A DNA stretch of 16,156 nucleotides from NCBI GenBank assembly GCA_902797915.1, contig CADBUK010000086.1, positions 1-16,156 on the forward strand. Direction: 5' to 3'. Below are positions 6,798-13,265 of this stretch, piece after piece. This DNA is from Oscillospiraceae bacterium (GTDB lineage: Bacteria > Bacillota > Clostridia > Oscillospirales > Acutalibacteraceae). A program made the position numbers and the translations under genes. Numbering within the stretch: position 1 is the stretch's first letter; the number at the start of each line of letters is the position of its first letter. Below the pieces are notes generated by a model that searched no databases, was not told where the DNA came from, and saw nothing but the letters and a program-made list of their open reading frames with translations.

Positions 6798-6872
6798 AAT
6801 TCGGAATACGGAATTATCGGGCGGACTATGTCCGCACCTACTATATTAATTAATAATTCGGATACGGAATTA
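6798..6872. repeat. Hairpin flanked by near-identical direct repeats
   Basis: The 19-base 6798-6816 and 18-base 6855-6872 differ by one missing A ('aattcgga(a)tacggaatta'). Between them lies the hairpin GCGGAC-tat-GTCCGC (6821-6835), extended by GG/CC over one bulged A and followed by CCTACT. The right repeat runs into the rsmE ribosome binding site AAAGGA (6872-6877). It looks like a small REP/MITE-like remnant. There is no long T-run, so it is unlikely to be an efficient terminator. Confidence 0.6.
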
Positions 6873-6883
6873 AAGGACATAAT

Positions 6884-7621
6884 ATGAAAAAGCTATTTGT
6901 TGAAAATGTAGGCGGGGAGTTCATTACGCTTGACGAGGAGCAGAGCCGCCACCTTGCAAAAAGCCTGCGTATGAACGTGGGCGATATGATTACCGTCTGC
7001 GACGGCGGCGGCACGGATTACGGCTGCAGAATTGAGGAGATAACAAAGGACGCCGTTACCCTTGCCGTGTGCTATAAGCAGGCGTCCGACAGCGAGCCGA
7101 GCGTTAAGGTTTCGCTTTACCAGGGCGTGCCTAAGGGCGACAAAACGGAGGATATTATTCAGAAATGCGTTGAGCTTGGCGTTTTTGAAATTACCCCCAC
7201 GCTGACCGCGCGCAGTATTAGCCGCCCCGACGAAAAGCAGGCGGCAAAGAAAAACGCAAGGTACAACAAAATTGCCCTTGAGGCAGCGCAGCAGAGCGGC
7301 AGGGGCATTGTGCCGACGGTTAACAAAATGATAACGCTCAGGCAGGCGCTTGCCGAATGTACGGCGGATTTAAAAATCCTGTTTTACGAGGGCGGCGGCG
7401 TGCCGATTAAAAAAATCCTTGCCGATTTCAGCAAGGATAAACCGATTGAAAATATTGCAATTTTTATCGGCCCCGAGGGCGGCTTTGCGCCCGAGGAGGC
7501 GGAAATGCTTACCGAAAACGGAGCAATCTCCGCAACGCTCGGCAAGCGAATTCTGCGCACGCAGACCGCACCCGTAGCGGCGCTGACGGCAATAATGTTG
7601 TTGACAGGTAATTTAGAATAA
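6884..7621 (+). CDS. rsmE: 16S rRNA (uracil-1498-N3) methyltransferase
   Basis: 245 aa from ATG 6884 with AAAGGA 6 bases upstream. The N-terminal PUA-like domain (1-65, 'SRHLAKSLRMNVGD') is followed by a SPOUT/trefoil-knot methyltransferase domain (about 73-243). Signatures are 'PKGDKTEDIIQKCVELGV' (83-100), 'EAAQQSGR' (133-140), 'IGPEGGF' (195-201) for SAM binding, and 'LGKRILRTQTA' (219-229) closing the knot. The family's usual LRTETA is LRTQTA here (Q227 for Glu), a conservative change. It methylates N3 of U1498 in 16S rRNA using SAM. RsmE often follows prmA; here it does not. It ends against two hairpins and converges with the ClC gene. Confidence 0.95.
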   Translation: MKKLFVENVGGEFITLDEEQSRHLAKSLRMNVGDMITVCDGGGTDYGCRIEEITKDAVTLAVCYKQASDSEPSVKVSLYQGVPKGDKTEDIIQKCVELGVFEITPTLTARSISRPDEKQAAKKNARYNKIALEAAQQSGRGIVPTVNKMITLRQALAECTADLKILFYEGGGVPIKKILADFSKDKPIENIAIFIGPEGGFAPEEAEMLTENGAISATLGKRILRTQTAPVAALTAIMLLTGNLE

Positions 7622-7624
7622 AAA

Positions 7625-7657
7625 GCGGGATGCCGAGTCGGCATCCCCTACTTTTTT
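7625..7657. terminator. Bidirectional terminator, palindromic hairpin after rsmE
   Basis: GGGATGCCGA (7627-7636) and TCGGCATCCC (7638-7647) are perfectly complementary with a one-base centre, followed by CTAC and six T's on the plus strand. On the minus strand the hairpin is followed by GC and five T's, so it can end both rsmE and the convergent ClC transcript. Confidence 0.8.
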
Positions 7658-7683
7658 CCTGAAACGTATTTGTGAGATTGCAG

Positions 7684-7711
7684 GGGAGGTCAACCTCGAC
7701 CTCCCGTTTTT
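7684..7711 (+). terminator. Second hairpin terminator in the rsmE/ClC convergent gap
   Basis: GGGAGGTC (7684-7691) pairs with GACCTCCC (7698-7705) over a 6-base loop, followed by G and five T's. It abuts the ClC stop codon (7710-7712). Read on the minus strand its 3' end is CCCCTGC, so it resembles the CCTAC hairpins elsewhere in the window. Confidence 0.7.
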
Positions 7712-9281
7712 AGTTTCCGTTTATTATATTATCAAGCCTGTTTCTGTCCTGCGAGAAGCGGCGCTGAGAAACCATTATCAGCAGGGTGTCGCCCGCCATA
7801 ATCTCCGTGTCGCCCTTTGGGGTAACGGAAAGCTCGCCGCGCTCAATCGCAACAACAAGGCAGTGCTTGCCCCAGTCAACCTCGGCAAGCGTTTTGCCGA
7901 CGATTTTACTGCCAAGCGGTACGACGTAGGTTTGCAGTACCCTTTCGCCCACCTTGCCGTCCTCGCCCGTAGGCATACCCTTTGCTTTGAGTATTCTTTC
8001 AAGCGAGGCGTCATAAAACGGCACGCTGCCGAGCGTGTTTGCCGTTGCGTACGAAATAAGCGCAACGGTTGCAAGCGGCAGAATGTTATTCATATTTCCC
8101 GAAATTTCAAACACGACGATTACGCCTGTAATGGGCGCGCGAACGATTGAGGCAAAGAAGCCCGCCATACCGAGCACAACAAATTCCTGCCACAAATCAG
8201 GGTTAAGGTCAAACGCGCCGATAACAAAATCGCCGTAAATTGCACCGATATAAGTGCCGAGTATTGACAGCGGATAAAGCGTGCCGCCGGGTGCGCCGCT
8301 GCCGAAACTGAACGCGCCGAAAAGAAATTTAGCAACGCACAGCGCAAGCAAAACCCTGATTGACGGATGCTCGGTAATAAGCAGCTCCGCCATTCTGTGA
8401 CCGCCGCAGAGCACCTGCGGAAGCCATAAGCCGACAACGCCGCTGACAACAAAAACGATTGCAAGCTTTATCGGCTCGGGGATTTTTGAAATGCGCTTAT
8501 ACAAATCCTGCGTTTTAAGCATAAACCAGTTGTAAAACGCGCCGAGAAGCCCGAGCAGCAAGCCCATAATAATCAACAGCCAGTAATGCCTGAGCGGTAC
8601 GTTTTCCGTCTGATAATTAAAAATCGTGTTCTGGCCGAAAAAGAATTTTGAAATATAATCGGCAACAACCGCGGCAACAATGCCCATACAGAGAATGGAT
8701 TTATCAAAGGTGCGGTGGATTTCCTCAAGCACATACATTATGCCCGCAAGCGGTGCGTTGAACGCGGCGGAAAGACCTGCGCCCGCGCCGCAGCTAATCA
8801 TACGCAGAGTGGTGGTTTTGTCCGCCTTCGTGATTTTTGCAACTCCCTTTGCAGCCATACCGGCGAGCTGAACGCTGGGACCCTCCCTGCCGAGCGAAAG
8901 ACCCGCAAAAACGGAAAGCGAGCCGCCGAGCAGCTTTGCGCAAAGCGTTCTGAGCCACGGCGAAGTAAGGTAACCCTTAACCTCGCCCGTAACCTGCGGA
9001 ATTCCCGAGCCTGCCGATTCGGGCGCCGCCTTAACAATATAATGAACTATAACGCCGATTAACCCGAGCGCCAAAAGCCAGAGCGCAGTTTTAAGCGGGC
9101 TGCCCTTAACATAATCGATAATCTGAAACAGCCAGCCCTCCGAAAGCTCTAAAAGTTTACGGTAAGCCACGCAGACCAGACCCGCAAACACGCCCACCTC
9201 TGCGCCGCGTACAATCAGGTAAAAGCTTTCCCGACTGTGATGTTCAATTTTTCGCAGTGTGGTTTTTTCCTTTTCTCTCAT
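7710..9281 (-). CDS. ClC-family Cl-/H+ antiporter with C-terminal TrkA_C (RCK_C) domain
   Basis: 523 aa from ATG 9281 (MREKEKTTLRKIEHH); an ATG at 9323 would add 14 residues. Neither start has a clear RBS, and I prefer the shorter because the added stretch looks non-conserved. The core (about 20-430) carries the ClC signatures GSGIP (91-95), GREGP (131-135) with the gating Glu133, GSGAPGG (327-333) and the Tyr423 equivalent in 'PFYDASL'. The Glu pair E186/E187 after AFNAPLAGI matches the internal proton glutamate of E. coli ClcA, so an antiporter is more likely than a passive channel. Residues 447-507 form a TrkA_C domain ('TYVVPLGSKIVGKTL..GDTLLIMV'), which may bind a nucleotide or other ligand and regulate transport. 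It is a single gene, divergent from the nfeD unit. Confidence 0.93.
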   Translation of the reverse strand: MREKEKTTLRKIEHHSRESFYLIVRGAEVGVFAGLVCVAYRKLLELSEGWLFQIIDYVKGSPLKTALWLLALGLIGVIVHYIVKAAPESAGSGIPQVTGEVKGYLTSPWLRTLCAKLLGGSLSVFAGLSLGREGPSVQLAGMAAKGVAKITKADKTTTLRMISCGAGAGLSAAFNAPLAGIMYVLEEIHRTFDKSILCMGIVAAVVADYISKFFFGQNTIFNYQTENVPLRHYWLLIIMGLLLGLLGAFYNWFMLKTQDLYKRISKIPEPIKLAIVFVVSGVVGLWLPQVLCGGHRMAELLITEHPSIRVLLALCVAKFLFGAFSFGSGAPGGTLYPLSILGTYIGAIYGDFVIGAFDLNPDLWQEFVVLGMAGFFASIVRAPITGVIVVFEISGNMNNILPLATVALISYATANTLGSVPFYDASLERILKAKGMPTGEDGKVGERVLQTYVVPLGSKIVGKTLAEVDWGKHCLVVAIERGELSVTPKGDTEIMAGDTLLIMVSQRRFSQDRNRLDNIINGN

Positions 9282-9441
9282 AACAAATCCGAAAAAATTT
9301 TTTGCGCCGATACTCAAAAACATAATTTTGATAATTTTTCAAAATCGGGCACAATATAATTAGGTATATAAATATTTACTTATTAATTTTAACATATTAT
9401 AATGATATTTCAAGAGTCCATATATGGAAACAAACCGAAAT

Positions 9442-9463
9442 ATATTGACTTTTTCGTCAATAT
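9442..9463 (+). promoter_or_regulatory. Operator-like perfect inverted repeat over the -35 box
   Basis: ATATTGAC (9442-9449) and GTCAATAT (9456-9463) are perfect 8-bp arms around a 6-base spacer, covering the -35 hexamer (9445-9450). This is the geometry of a TetR-like repressor site. No regulator gene is in the window, so the protein is unknown. Confidence 0.55.
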
Positions 9464-9473
9464 GTGGTATAAT
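9445..9473 (+). promoter_or_regulatory. Strong promoter of the leader RNA / nfeD unit
   Basis: TTGACT (9445-9450), a 17-base spacer ending in TGG, and a perfect TATAAT (9468-9473): a near-consensus SigA promoter with extended -10. Transcription is expected near 9480. Confidence 0.8.
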
Positions 9474-9479
9474 ACAGCC

Positions 9480-9584
9480 AACATTTAAGAAACCGATAGG
9501 TTAAACTCTTGTGTCGATACAGGCATAGTATAAGAAAACCGAAACGAGCTCATACGCAGGCGCCTGTGTGTGAGCTTTCTTTTT
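9480..9584 (+). ncRNA. Predicted structured leader RNA ending in an intrinsic terminator
   Basis: From the predicted start the RNA can form GGUU/AACC (9499-9502 with 9537-9540), then UCUU/AAGA (9507-9510 with 9532-9535) and, continuing on the 3' side, AUAC/GUAU (9517-9520 with 9528-9531) over loop AGGCAUA, with a 6-base bulge on the 5' side. An alternative AACC/GGUU pair (9491-9494 with 9499-9502) competes with the outer stem, as in switch-type leaders. It ends in the terminator at 9546-9584. I compared it from memory with common riboswitch consensus motifs and found no match. It could be a riboswitch, an attenuator or an independent sRNA. Confidence 0.45.
9546..9584 (+). terminator. Intrinsic terminator/attenuator before nfeD
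   Basis: A 14-bp stem (9546-9559 with 9564-9577, including G-U pairs, GCGC loop) is followed by TTTCTTTTT. It lies about 45 bases before the nfeD start, so it must be read through or bypassed for nfeD to be made from the promoter at 9445. Confidence 0.8.
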
Positions 9585-9630
9585 GAGCGGCGGCTTAAAT
9601 GTAGCAGAAAAAATTAAAGGAGATGAGCTT

Positions 9631-10068
9631 ATGCCGATGCTTGGGGTTTGGATTGCGGTTATAGTAATAGCCGTAATTGTTGAGGCGGCAAGCGTTCAGC
9701 TGCTATCCGTCTGGTTTGCGCTCGGCGGTCTTGTGGCGCTGATACTAAGCATTTTCAACATCAGCACAACGATACAGATAATCGTTTTTGCCGCGGTATC
9801 AATAATTTCATTAATCCTTTTCTGGCCGCTGGCAAGAAAGCTGAACAAAAAGGGCTTTGAAAAAACCAACGCGGACCGATATATAGGCAGGGACGGCATT
9901 GTGGTACAGGCAATTTCAAACCTTGACGCCGAAGGGCAGGTTAAGGTTGACAATCAGGTTTGGACCGCAAGAAGCGCAAACGGCGGGGACATTGCCGAGG
10001 GTGCAAAAATTAAGGTTGAAAAGATTGAGGGCGTGAAGCTTATCGTTTCCCCCGTCAATGAAGAATAA
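9631..10068 (+). CDS. NfeD-like membrane protein
   Basis: 145 aa from ATG 9631, chosen because AAAGGAG (9616-9622) lies 8 bases upstream; the frame is open further 5' but only through the terminator region. Hydrophobic helices span about 3-20, 25-42 and 46-66, followed by a basic turn (ARKLNKKGFEK) and a soluble OB-fold domain (84-141) with 'IGRDGIVVQAI', 'GQVKVDNQVWTAR' and 'IAEGAKIKVEKIEGVKLIV', the NfeD C-terminal pattern. This is the short NfeD class without the ClpP-like protease domain. Such proteins pair with SPFH/band-7 proteins in the membrane, and the downstream gene is one. The exact role (membrane microdomain organisation or quality control) is not settled. Confidence 0.88.
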   Translation: MPMLGVWIAVIVIAVIVEAASVQLLSVWFALGGLVALILSIFNISTTIQIIVFAAVSIISLILFWPLARKLNKKGFEKTNADRYIGRDGIVVQAISNLDAEGQVKVDNQVWTARSANGGDIAEGAKIKVEKIEGVKLIVSPVNEE

Positions 10069-10091
10069 AGTAAAAAAACAATGCAGACAGA

Positions 10092-10195
10092 TTTTGCGAA
10101 AGGCAAGGCTTTCGGAAAATTGCGTGAGGGCGCATACTTTGTGTATGTAACCGAGCGGAATTTACCGTATAACGCAGCATTTCGCAAAAGCTGCG
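10092..10195. repeat. Nested inverted-repeat element between the nfeD and SPFH genes
   Basis: The 150-base spacer contains TTTTGCGAAA (10092-10101) and its exact reverse complement TTTCGCAAAA (10180-10189). It also contains three local hairpins: CGAAAG/CTTTCG (10097-10114), CATAC/GTATG (10133-10147) and CGCAGC/GCTGCG (10173-10195), whose loop carries the long-range complement. The frame upstream of the SPFH start is open but has no RBS. It could be a MITE-like insertion, an RNA-processing signal or a translational control element in the shared transcript. Confidence 0.5.
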
Positions 10196-10218
10196 CTGCG
10201 AAAAAAGGGAGAAAGATT

Positions 10219-11142
10219 ATGGGACCGTTTGTAGTATTCATTATCATATTAGTTATTTTGGCACTGTTTATTGTTGCAAACATCAAGGTTGTTGCACAGT
10301 CAAAGGCTTACGTAATTGAAAGGCTGGGCAAATACTCGGTAACGTGGGAAACGGGCTTACACGTAAAAATCCCGTTCATTGAAAGAATTGCAAAAACCGT
10401 TTCGCTCAAGGAGCAGGTTGTTGACTTTGCGCCGCAGGCGGTTATTACGAAGGATAACGTTACAATGAAAATTGATACCGTTGTATTCTTCCAGATTACA
10501 GACCCGAAGCTGTATTGCTACGGCGTAGAAGCGCCGCTTGCAGCAATTGAAAACCTGACGGCAACCACGCTGCGTAACATCATAGGCGAGCTTGAGCTTG
10601 ACGCAACGCTGACATCAAGAGATACGATTAACACCAAAATCCGCTCAATCCTTGACGAAGCAACTGACCCCTGGGGCATTAAGGTTAACCGCGTTGAGCT
10701 GAAAAACATTCTGCCGCCCAAGGAAATTCAGGATTCAATGGAAAAGCAGATGAAGGCGGAGCGTGAGCGCCGTGAAGCAATCCTGCGCGCAGAGGGCGAA
10801 AAGCAGAGCCGTATTCTTGAGGCAGAGGGCTTTAAGGAGTCCAAAATCCTTGAGGCAGAGGCTGAAAAGCAGAGCGCTATCCTGAGGGCAGACGCCGTTC
10901 GTGAGCAGAAAATCCGCGAGGCAGAGGGCGAGGCTCAGGCAATTCTGAAGATTAAGCAGGCTGAGGCTGACGGTATCAGAATGATTAACGAGGCTAATCC
11001 CTCCGAGGCTGTTGTTAAAATCAAATCCCTTGAAGCCTTTGAGGCTGCCGCAAACGGCAACGCAACAAAAATCATCATCCCGAGCGAAATTCAGGGCCTT
11101 GCAGGTCTTGCCGAGGGAATTGTTGAAACAGCAAAGAAATAA
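10219..11142 (+). CDS. SPFH/band-7 family protein (stomatin/QmcA-like)
   Basis: 307 aa from ATG 10219, preceded by GGGAG 7-8 bases upstream. The in-frame ATG at 10081 would put 46 unusual residues before the membrane helix. A single N-terminal helix (4-21) is followed by the SPFH domain (about 24-185; 'VVAQSKAYVIERLGKYSVTWETGLHVKIPF', 'ILPPKEIQDSMEKQMKAERERR'). Next comes a long Ala/Glu-rich coiled coil (about 175-260) containing five 11-residue units of type IL-x-AEGEKQS (188-242), and a C-terminal segment ending 'IQGLAGLAEGIVETAKK'. The family forms large membrane-attached rings or cages, often capping FtsH-type proteases or marking microdomains. It pairs with the NfeD-like protein encoded 150 bases upstream, and the two are probably co-transcribed. 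Confidence 0.92.
   Translation: MGPFVVFIIILVILALFIVANIKVVAQSKAYVIERLGKYSVTWETGLHVKIPFIERIAKTVSLKEQVVDFAPQAVITKDNVTMKIDTVVFFQITDPKLYCYGVEAPLAAIENLTATTLRNIIGELELDATLTSRDTINTKIRSILDEATDPWGIKVNRVELKNILPPKEIQDSMEKQMKAERERREAILRAEGEKQSRILEAEGFKESKILEAEAEKQSAILRADAVREQKIREAEGEAQAILKIKQAEADGIRMINEANPSEAVVKIKSLEAFEAAANGNATKIIIPSEIQGLAGLAEGIVETAKK
10780..10944 (+). repeat. 33-base repeats encoding 11-residue coiled-coil units
   Basis: Five consecutive 11-residue units begin with Ile-Leu/Arg followed by x-Ala-Glu/Asp, at residues 188, 199, 210, 221 and 232 of the SPFH protein. A hendecad period gives a nearly straight coiled coil. Confidence 0.75.
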
Positions 11143-11163
11143 CAAACACATCAAAAACAAAAC

Positions 11164-11195
11164 GGGACGCCGAGTTCGGCGTCCCCTACTTTTTC
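11164..11195 (+). terminator. Terminator after the SPFH gene, CCTAC-type palindrome
   Basis: GGGACGCCGA (11164-11173) pairs perfectly with TCGGCGTCCC (11176-11185), followed by CTAC and five T's. It is nearly the same sequence as the hairpin after rsmE (7627-7647), with paired changes in both arms. Confidence 0.8.
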
Positions 11196-11246
11196 TCAAA
11201 AACGCCGCTGTAATAATCCAACATTATAATAAATTTTAAAAATAAC

Positions 11247-11275
11247 TTGAAATTGATTTAATTTTCGGTTATTAT
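11247..11275 (+). promoter_or_regulatory. Promoter of the 311-aa secreted protein gene
   Basis: TTGAAA (11247-11252), a 17-base spacer and TATTAT (11270-11275). Transcription is expected near 11282, about 30 bases before the start codon. Confidence 0.55.
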
Positions 11276-11312
11276 TAAGGGGTAGTACTATCCATTTAAG
11301 GGGGATAAATAT

Positions 11313-12248
11313 ATGAAAGCAAAAACAAAGCTTGATTCTTTCAACAAATTTTTATCAATAGTTTGCGTTATTACTTTCATCGCGCTTATCTGCGTTATTG
11401 CATTTACAGACGGCAAGCAGGCGGAGCAGCCTGTTGAAGAGGGCAACAACGCCGACGTTTCCGTTCTTGACGCTGAGTTTGAGCCCGGCACCTACGGCGG
11501 AGTTACCTTCAACAGCGTTGACGATGTTGTTGCGTACTATGTTGAGGCGTTCAATTACACCAAAACCTTAACCGCTCCTTACACCGAAAACGGCGAGGCT
11601 AAAACTTATTACAAGCTGCTTGCTGACGAAAACCTTGAGGTTCAGAACCTTTTGGTTGAGGGCAAGTCAAACGATATGATTAACAAGCTTGTTCCCGGTA
11701 TTATGGGCAGCCTGTTCAGCGGCGCACCTAAGGGTATTCCCGTTGCGGCTAACAGAGACCCCGTTTACGATTACCGCGAGGACGGTCCCAACGGTTCACA
11801 GATTGACCAGAAGGAATCCCACCTTACTGCTGACGACGTGCTTGCCTGCAACGTTAAGGATAACGGCGACGGCACCATCACAATTTCAATTCAGCCCAAG
11901 GGCGTTGTGCTTTCAATGGCTGACCAGGACGCACAGGGACGTTTCTTCAACGTTCTGGGCGATATCAGCGGCACTGTTAATCAGATTAGCGTTCTTTCCT
12001 TCTCACAGGGCTCAATTGATGATAATTTCGTTGTAAACTATCAGGGCGGCACGGGCGTTGTTAAGATTAACACCGCTACTAAGGAAATCGTTGAGGCTGA
12101 TTACACAATGAAGGTTCACATTGATGTTCAGCACGCAAACGTTGCCGTTCTTAAAGACAAGCGCGCTTCGCTTGACATCGTTTACACCAACCACGCACCT
12201 GCTTCTGACGAATTCCTGCTTGAAACAAGGAATATTACAAAAGGCTAA
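11313..12248 (+). CDS. Membrane-anchored extracytoplasmic protein of unknown function
   Basis: 311 aa from ATG 11313 with a strong RBS AAGGGGG (11298-11304). I do not recognise the family. A basic start (MKAKTKLDSFNK) and one helix (13-31) without a lipobox or clear signal-peptidase site suggest an uncleaved anchor. The rest is outside: an acidic linker (35-58), then 'YGGVTFNSVDDVVAYYVEAFNYTKTL' (61-86), a mostly helical part (98-135), and a beta-rich half (175-295) with 'DNGDGTITISIQPKG' and paired strands 'VVNYQGGTGVVKINTATKEIVEADYTMKVHID'. The single Cys outside the anchor is C179. It has its own promoter and terminator, so it is a one-gene unit. Frequent GAG, GTT, CTT, AAG and GCT codons and the strong RBS suggest high expression. 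A substrate-binding or matrix role is possible but unsupported. Confidence 0.85.
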   Translation: MKAKTKLDSFNKFLSIVCVITFIALICVIAFTDGKQAEQPVEEGNNADVSVLDAEFEPGTYGGVTFNSVDDVVAYYVEAFNYTKTLTAPYTENGEAKTYYKLLADENLEVQNLLVEGKSNDMINKLVPGIMGSLFSGAPKGIPVAANRDPVYDYREDGPNGSQIDQKESHLTADDVLACNVKDNGDGTITISIQPKGVVLSMADQDAQGRFFNVLGDISGTVNQISVLSFSQGSIDDNFVVNYQGGTGVVKINTATKEIVEADYTMKVHIDVQHANVAVLKDKRASLDIVYTNHAPASDEFLLETRNITKG

Positions 12249-12262
12249 TTTAATCATTTAAA

Positions 12263-12291
12263 GGGCTGTTCCGTTTGGGACAGCCCTTTTT
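12263..12291 (+). terminator. Intrinsic terminator of the 311-aa protein gene
   Basis: GGGCTGTTCC (12263-12272) pairs with GGGACAGCCC (12277-12286; one G-U pair) over loop GTTT (the centre G's can shift), followed by five T's. Confidence 0.88.
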
Positions 12292-12398
12292 AACGGTCTG
12301 CGGCAGGCGTTTGGCGTCGCTGAGTTAAATAACACTTTACTTTTACGATTTAGTTTGCTAAAATTATATATTATAACTTTAGATAAAGAGATGATGAA

Positions 12399-13265
12399 AT
12401 GAAAATTGCGGATATTCTTAAAAACAACAAGGTTACCGTTTCATTTGAGGTTTTTCCGCCTAAGGAATGGGGCAGGCTTGAGCACACAAAGGCGGTTGTT
12501 GCCGAAATGGCAAAAAGCAACCCCGCGTTTATGAGCGTTACTTACGGCGCGGCGGGCACAACCGCGGGCTTTACCACGGAGCTTGCGGGCGCAATTAAGG
12601 ACGACGGGATTACTCCCCTTTCCCACCTGACCTGCCTTACAAGCACCAAGGATAAAATTAACAGCGTGCTTGACGATTTCAGCGCCCACGGGATTGAAAA
12701 CATCCTTGCCCTGCGCGGCGATATTCCCGAGGGCTTTGAGTTCCCCGACGGCCAGCATTTTCACTACGCTTACGAGCTTGTTAACACCATTAAGGCAAGG
12801 GGCGGCTTTTGCATAGGCGGCGCGTGCTACCCCGAAATACACCCCGAAAGCAAAAACAGGGTTGAGGATTTGGCGCACCTTAAAGAAAAGGTGGATTGCG
12901 GGCTTGACTTCCTGACGACGCAGATGTTTTTTGACAACGAGGTTTTTCTTAACTTTAAAGAGGACTGCGCAATCAAGGGTATTGACGTGCCGATTATTGC
13001 GGGCATTATGCCGATTACAAACGCAAACCAGATTAAGCGCAGTATTGAGCTTTCCAACTCCAGCGTGCCGAAAAAGTTTTTCAAAATTATGGAGCGCTTC
13101 GGCAGCAACCCCGACTCAATGAAGCAGGCGGGCATTATTTACGCTACGGAGCAGATTATAGACCTGATGGCAAACGGGCAGAACAACATTCACATTTACA
13201 CAATGAACAAGCCCGAGGTTGCCGAGGCAATTATGAAAGGACTTTCACACATCATTAATGAATAA
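12399..13265 (+). CDS. metF: 5,10-methylenetetrahydrofolate reductase
   Basis: 288 aa from ATG 12399; the RBS is weak (AAAGAG, 8-9 bases upstream). The single-domain TIM barrel of MTHFR is complete. Glu17 in SFEVFPP is the equivalent of the E. coli catalytic Glu28; 'VTYGAAGTT' (47-55), 'LALRGD' (103-108, Asp108 near the flavin), 'TTQMFFD' (173-179, folate-binding Gln175), 'GIMP' (202-205) and the C-terminal 'HIYTMN' (265-270) follow in order. It reduces 5,10-methylene-THF to 5-methyl-THF with FAD. First gene of a metF-reactivation domain-metH operon, so its product feeds MetH directly. I see no SAM or T-box riboswitch in the short upstream gap (12292-12398), only A+T-rich sequence with a possible TATAAC (12372-12377). 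Confidence 0.96.
   Translation: MKIADILKNNKVTVSFEVFPPKEWGRLEHTKAVVAEMAKSNPAFMSVTYGAAGTTAGFTTELAGAIKDDGITPLSHLTCLTSTKDKINSVLDDFSAHGIENILALRGDIPEGFEFPDGQHFHYAYELVNTIKARGGFCIGGACYPEIHPESKNRVEDLAHLKEKVDCGLDFLTTQMFFDNEVFLNFKEDCAIKGIDVPIIAGIMPITNANQIKRSIELSNSSVPKKFFKIMERFGSNPDSMKQAGIIYATEQIIDLMANGQNNIHIYTMNKPEVAEAIMKGLSHIINE

Larger units (their letters stand above)
9282..9630. other. Divergent regulatory region between the ClC and nfeD genes
   Basis: The region has no gene. It contains an inverted repeat TTTTGA-N7-TCAAAA (9326-9344) just upstream of the longer ClC start, an A+T-rich stretch (9345-9415), a perfect 12-base palindrome TCCATATATGGA (9417-9428), the operator/promoter pair at 9442-9473, and the leader RNA with its terminator (about 9480-9584). 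The ClC promoter itself is not clear to me. Confidence 0.6.

Noticed and set aside
9583..9630. Upstream TTG start for the nfeD-like gene
   Set aside because: It begins in the T-run of the terminator and lacks an RBS, while ATG 9631 has AAAGGAG at the right distance.
10081..10218. N-terminal 46-codon extension of the SPFH protein
   Set aside because: The frame is open but has no RBS at 10081, the residues are unlike any SPFH N-terminus, and a well-spaced GGGAG precedes ATG 10219.
12292..12398. SAM riboswitch or T-box before metF
   Set aside because: The gap is only 107 bases and shows no S-box core, no T-box motif and no terminator hairpin.
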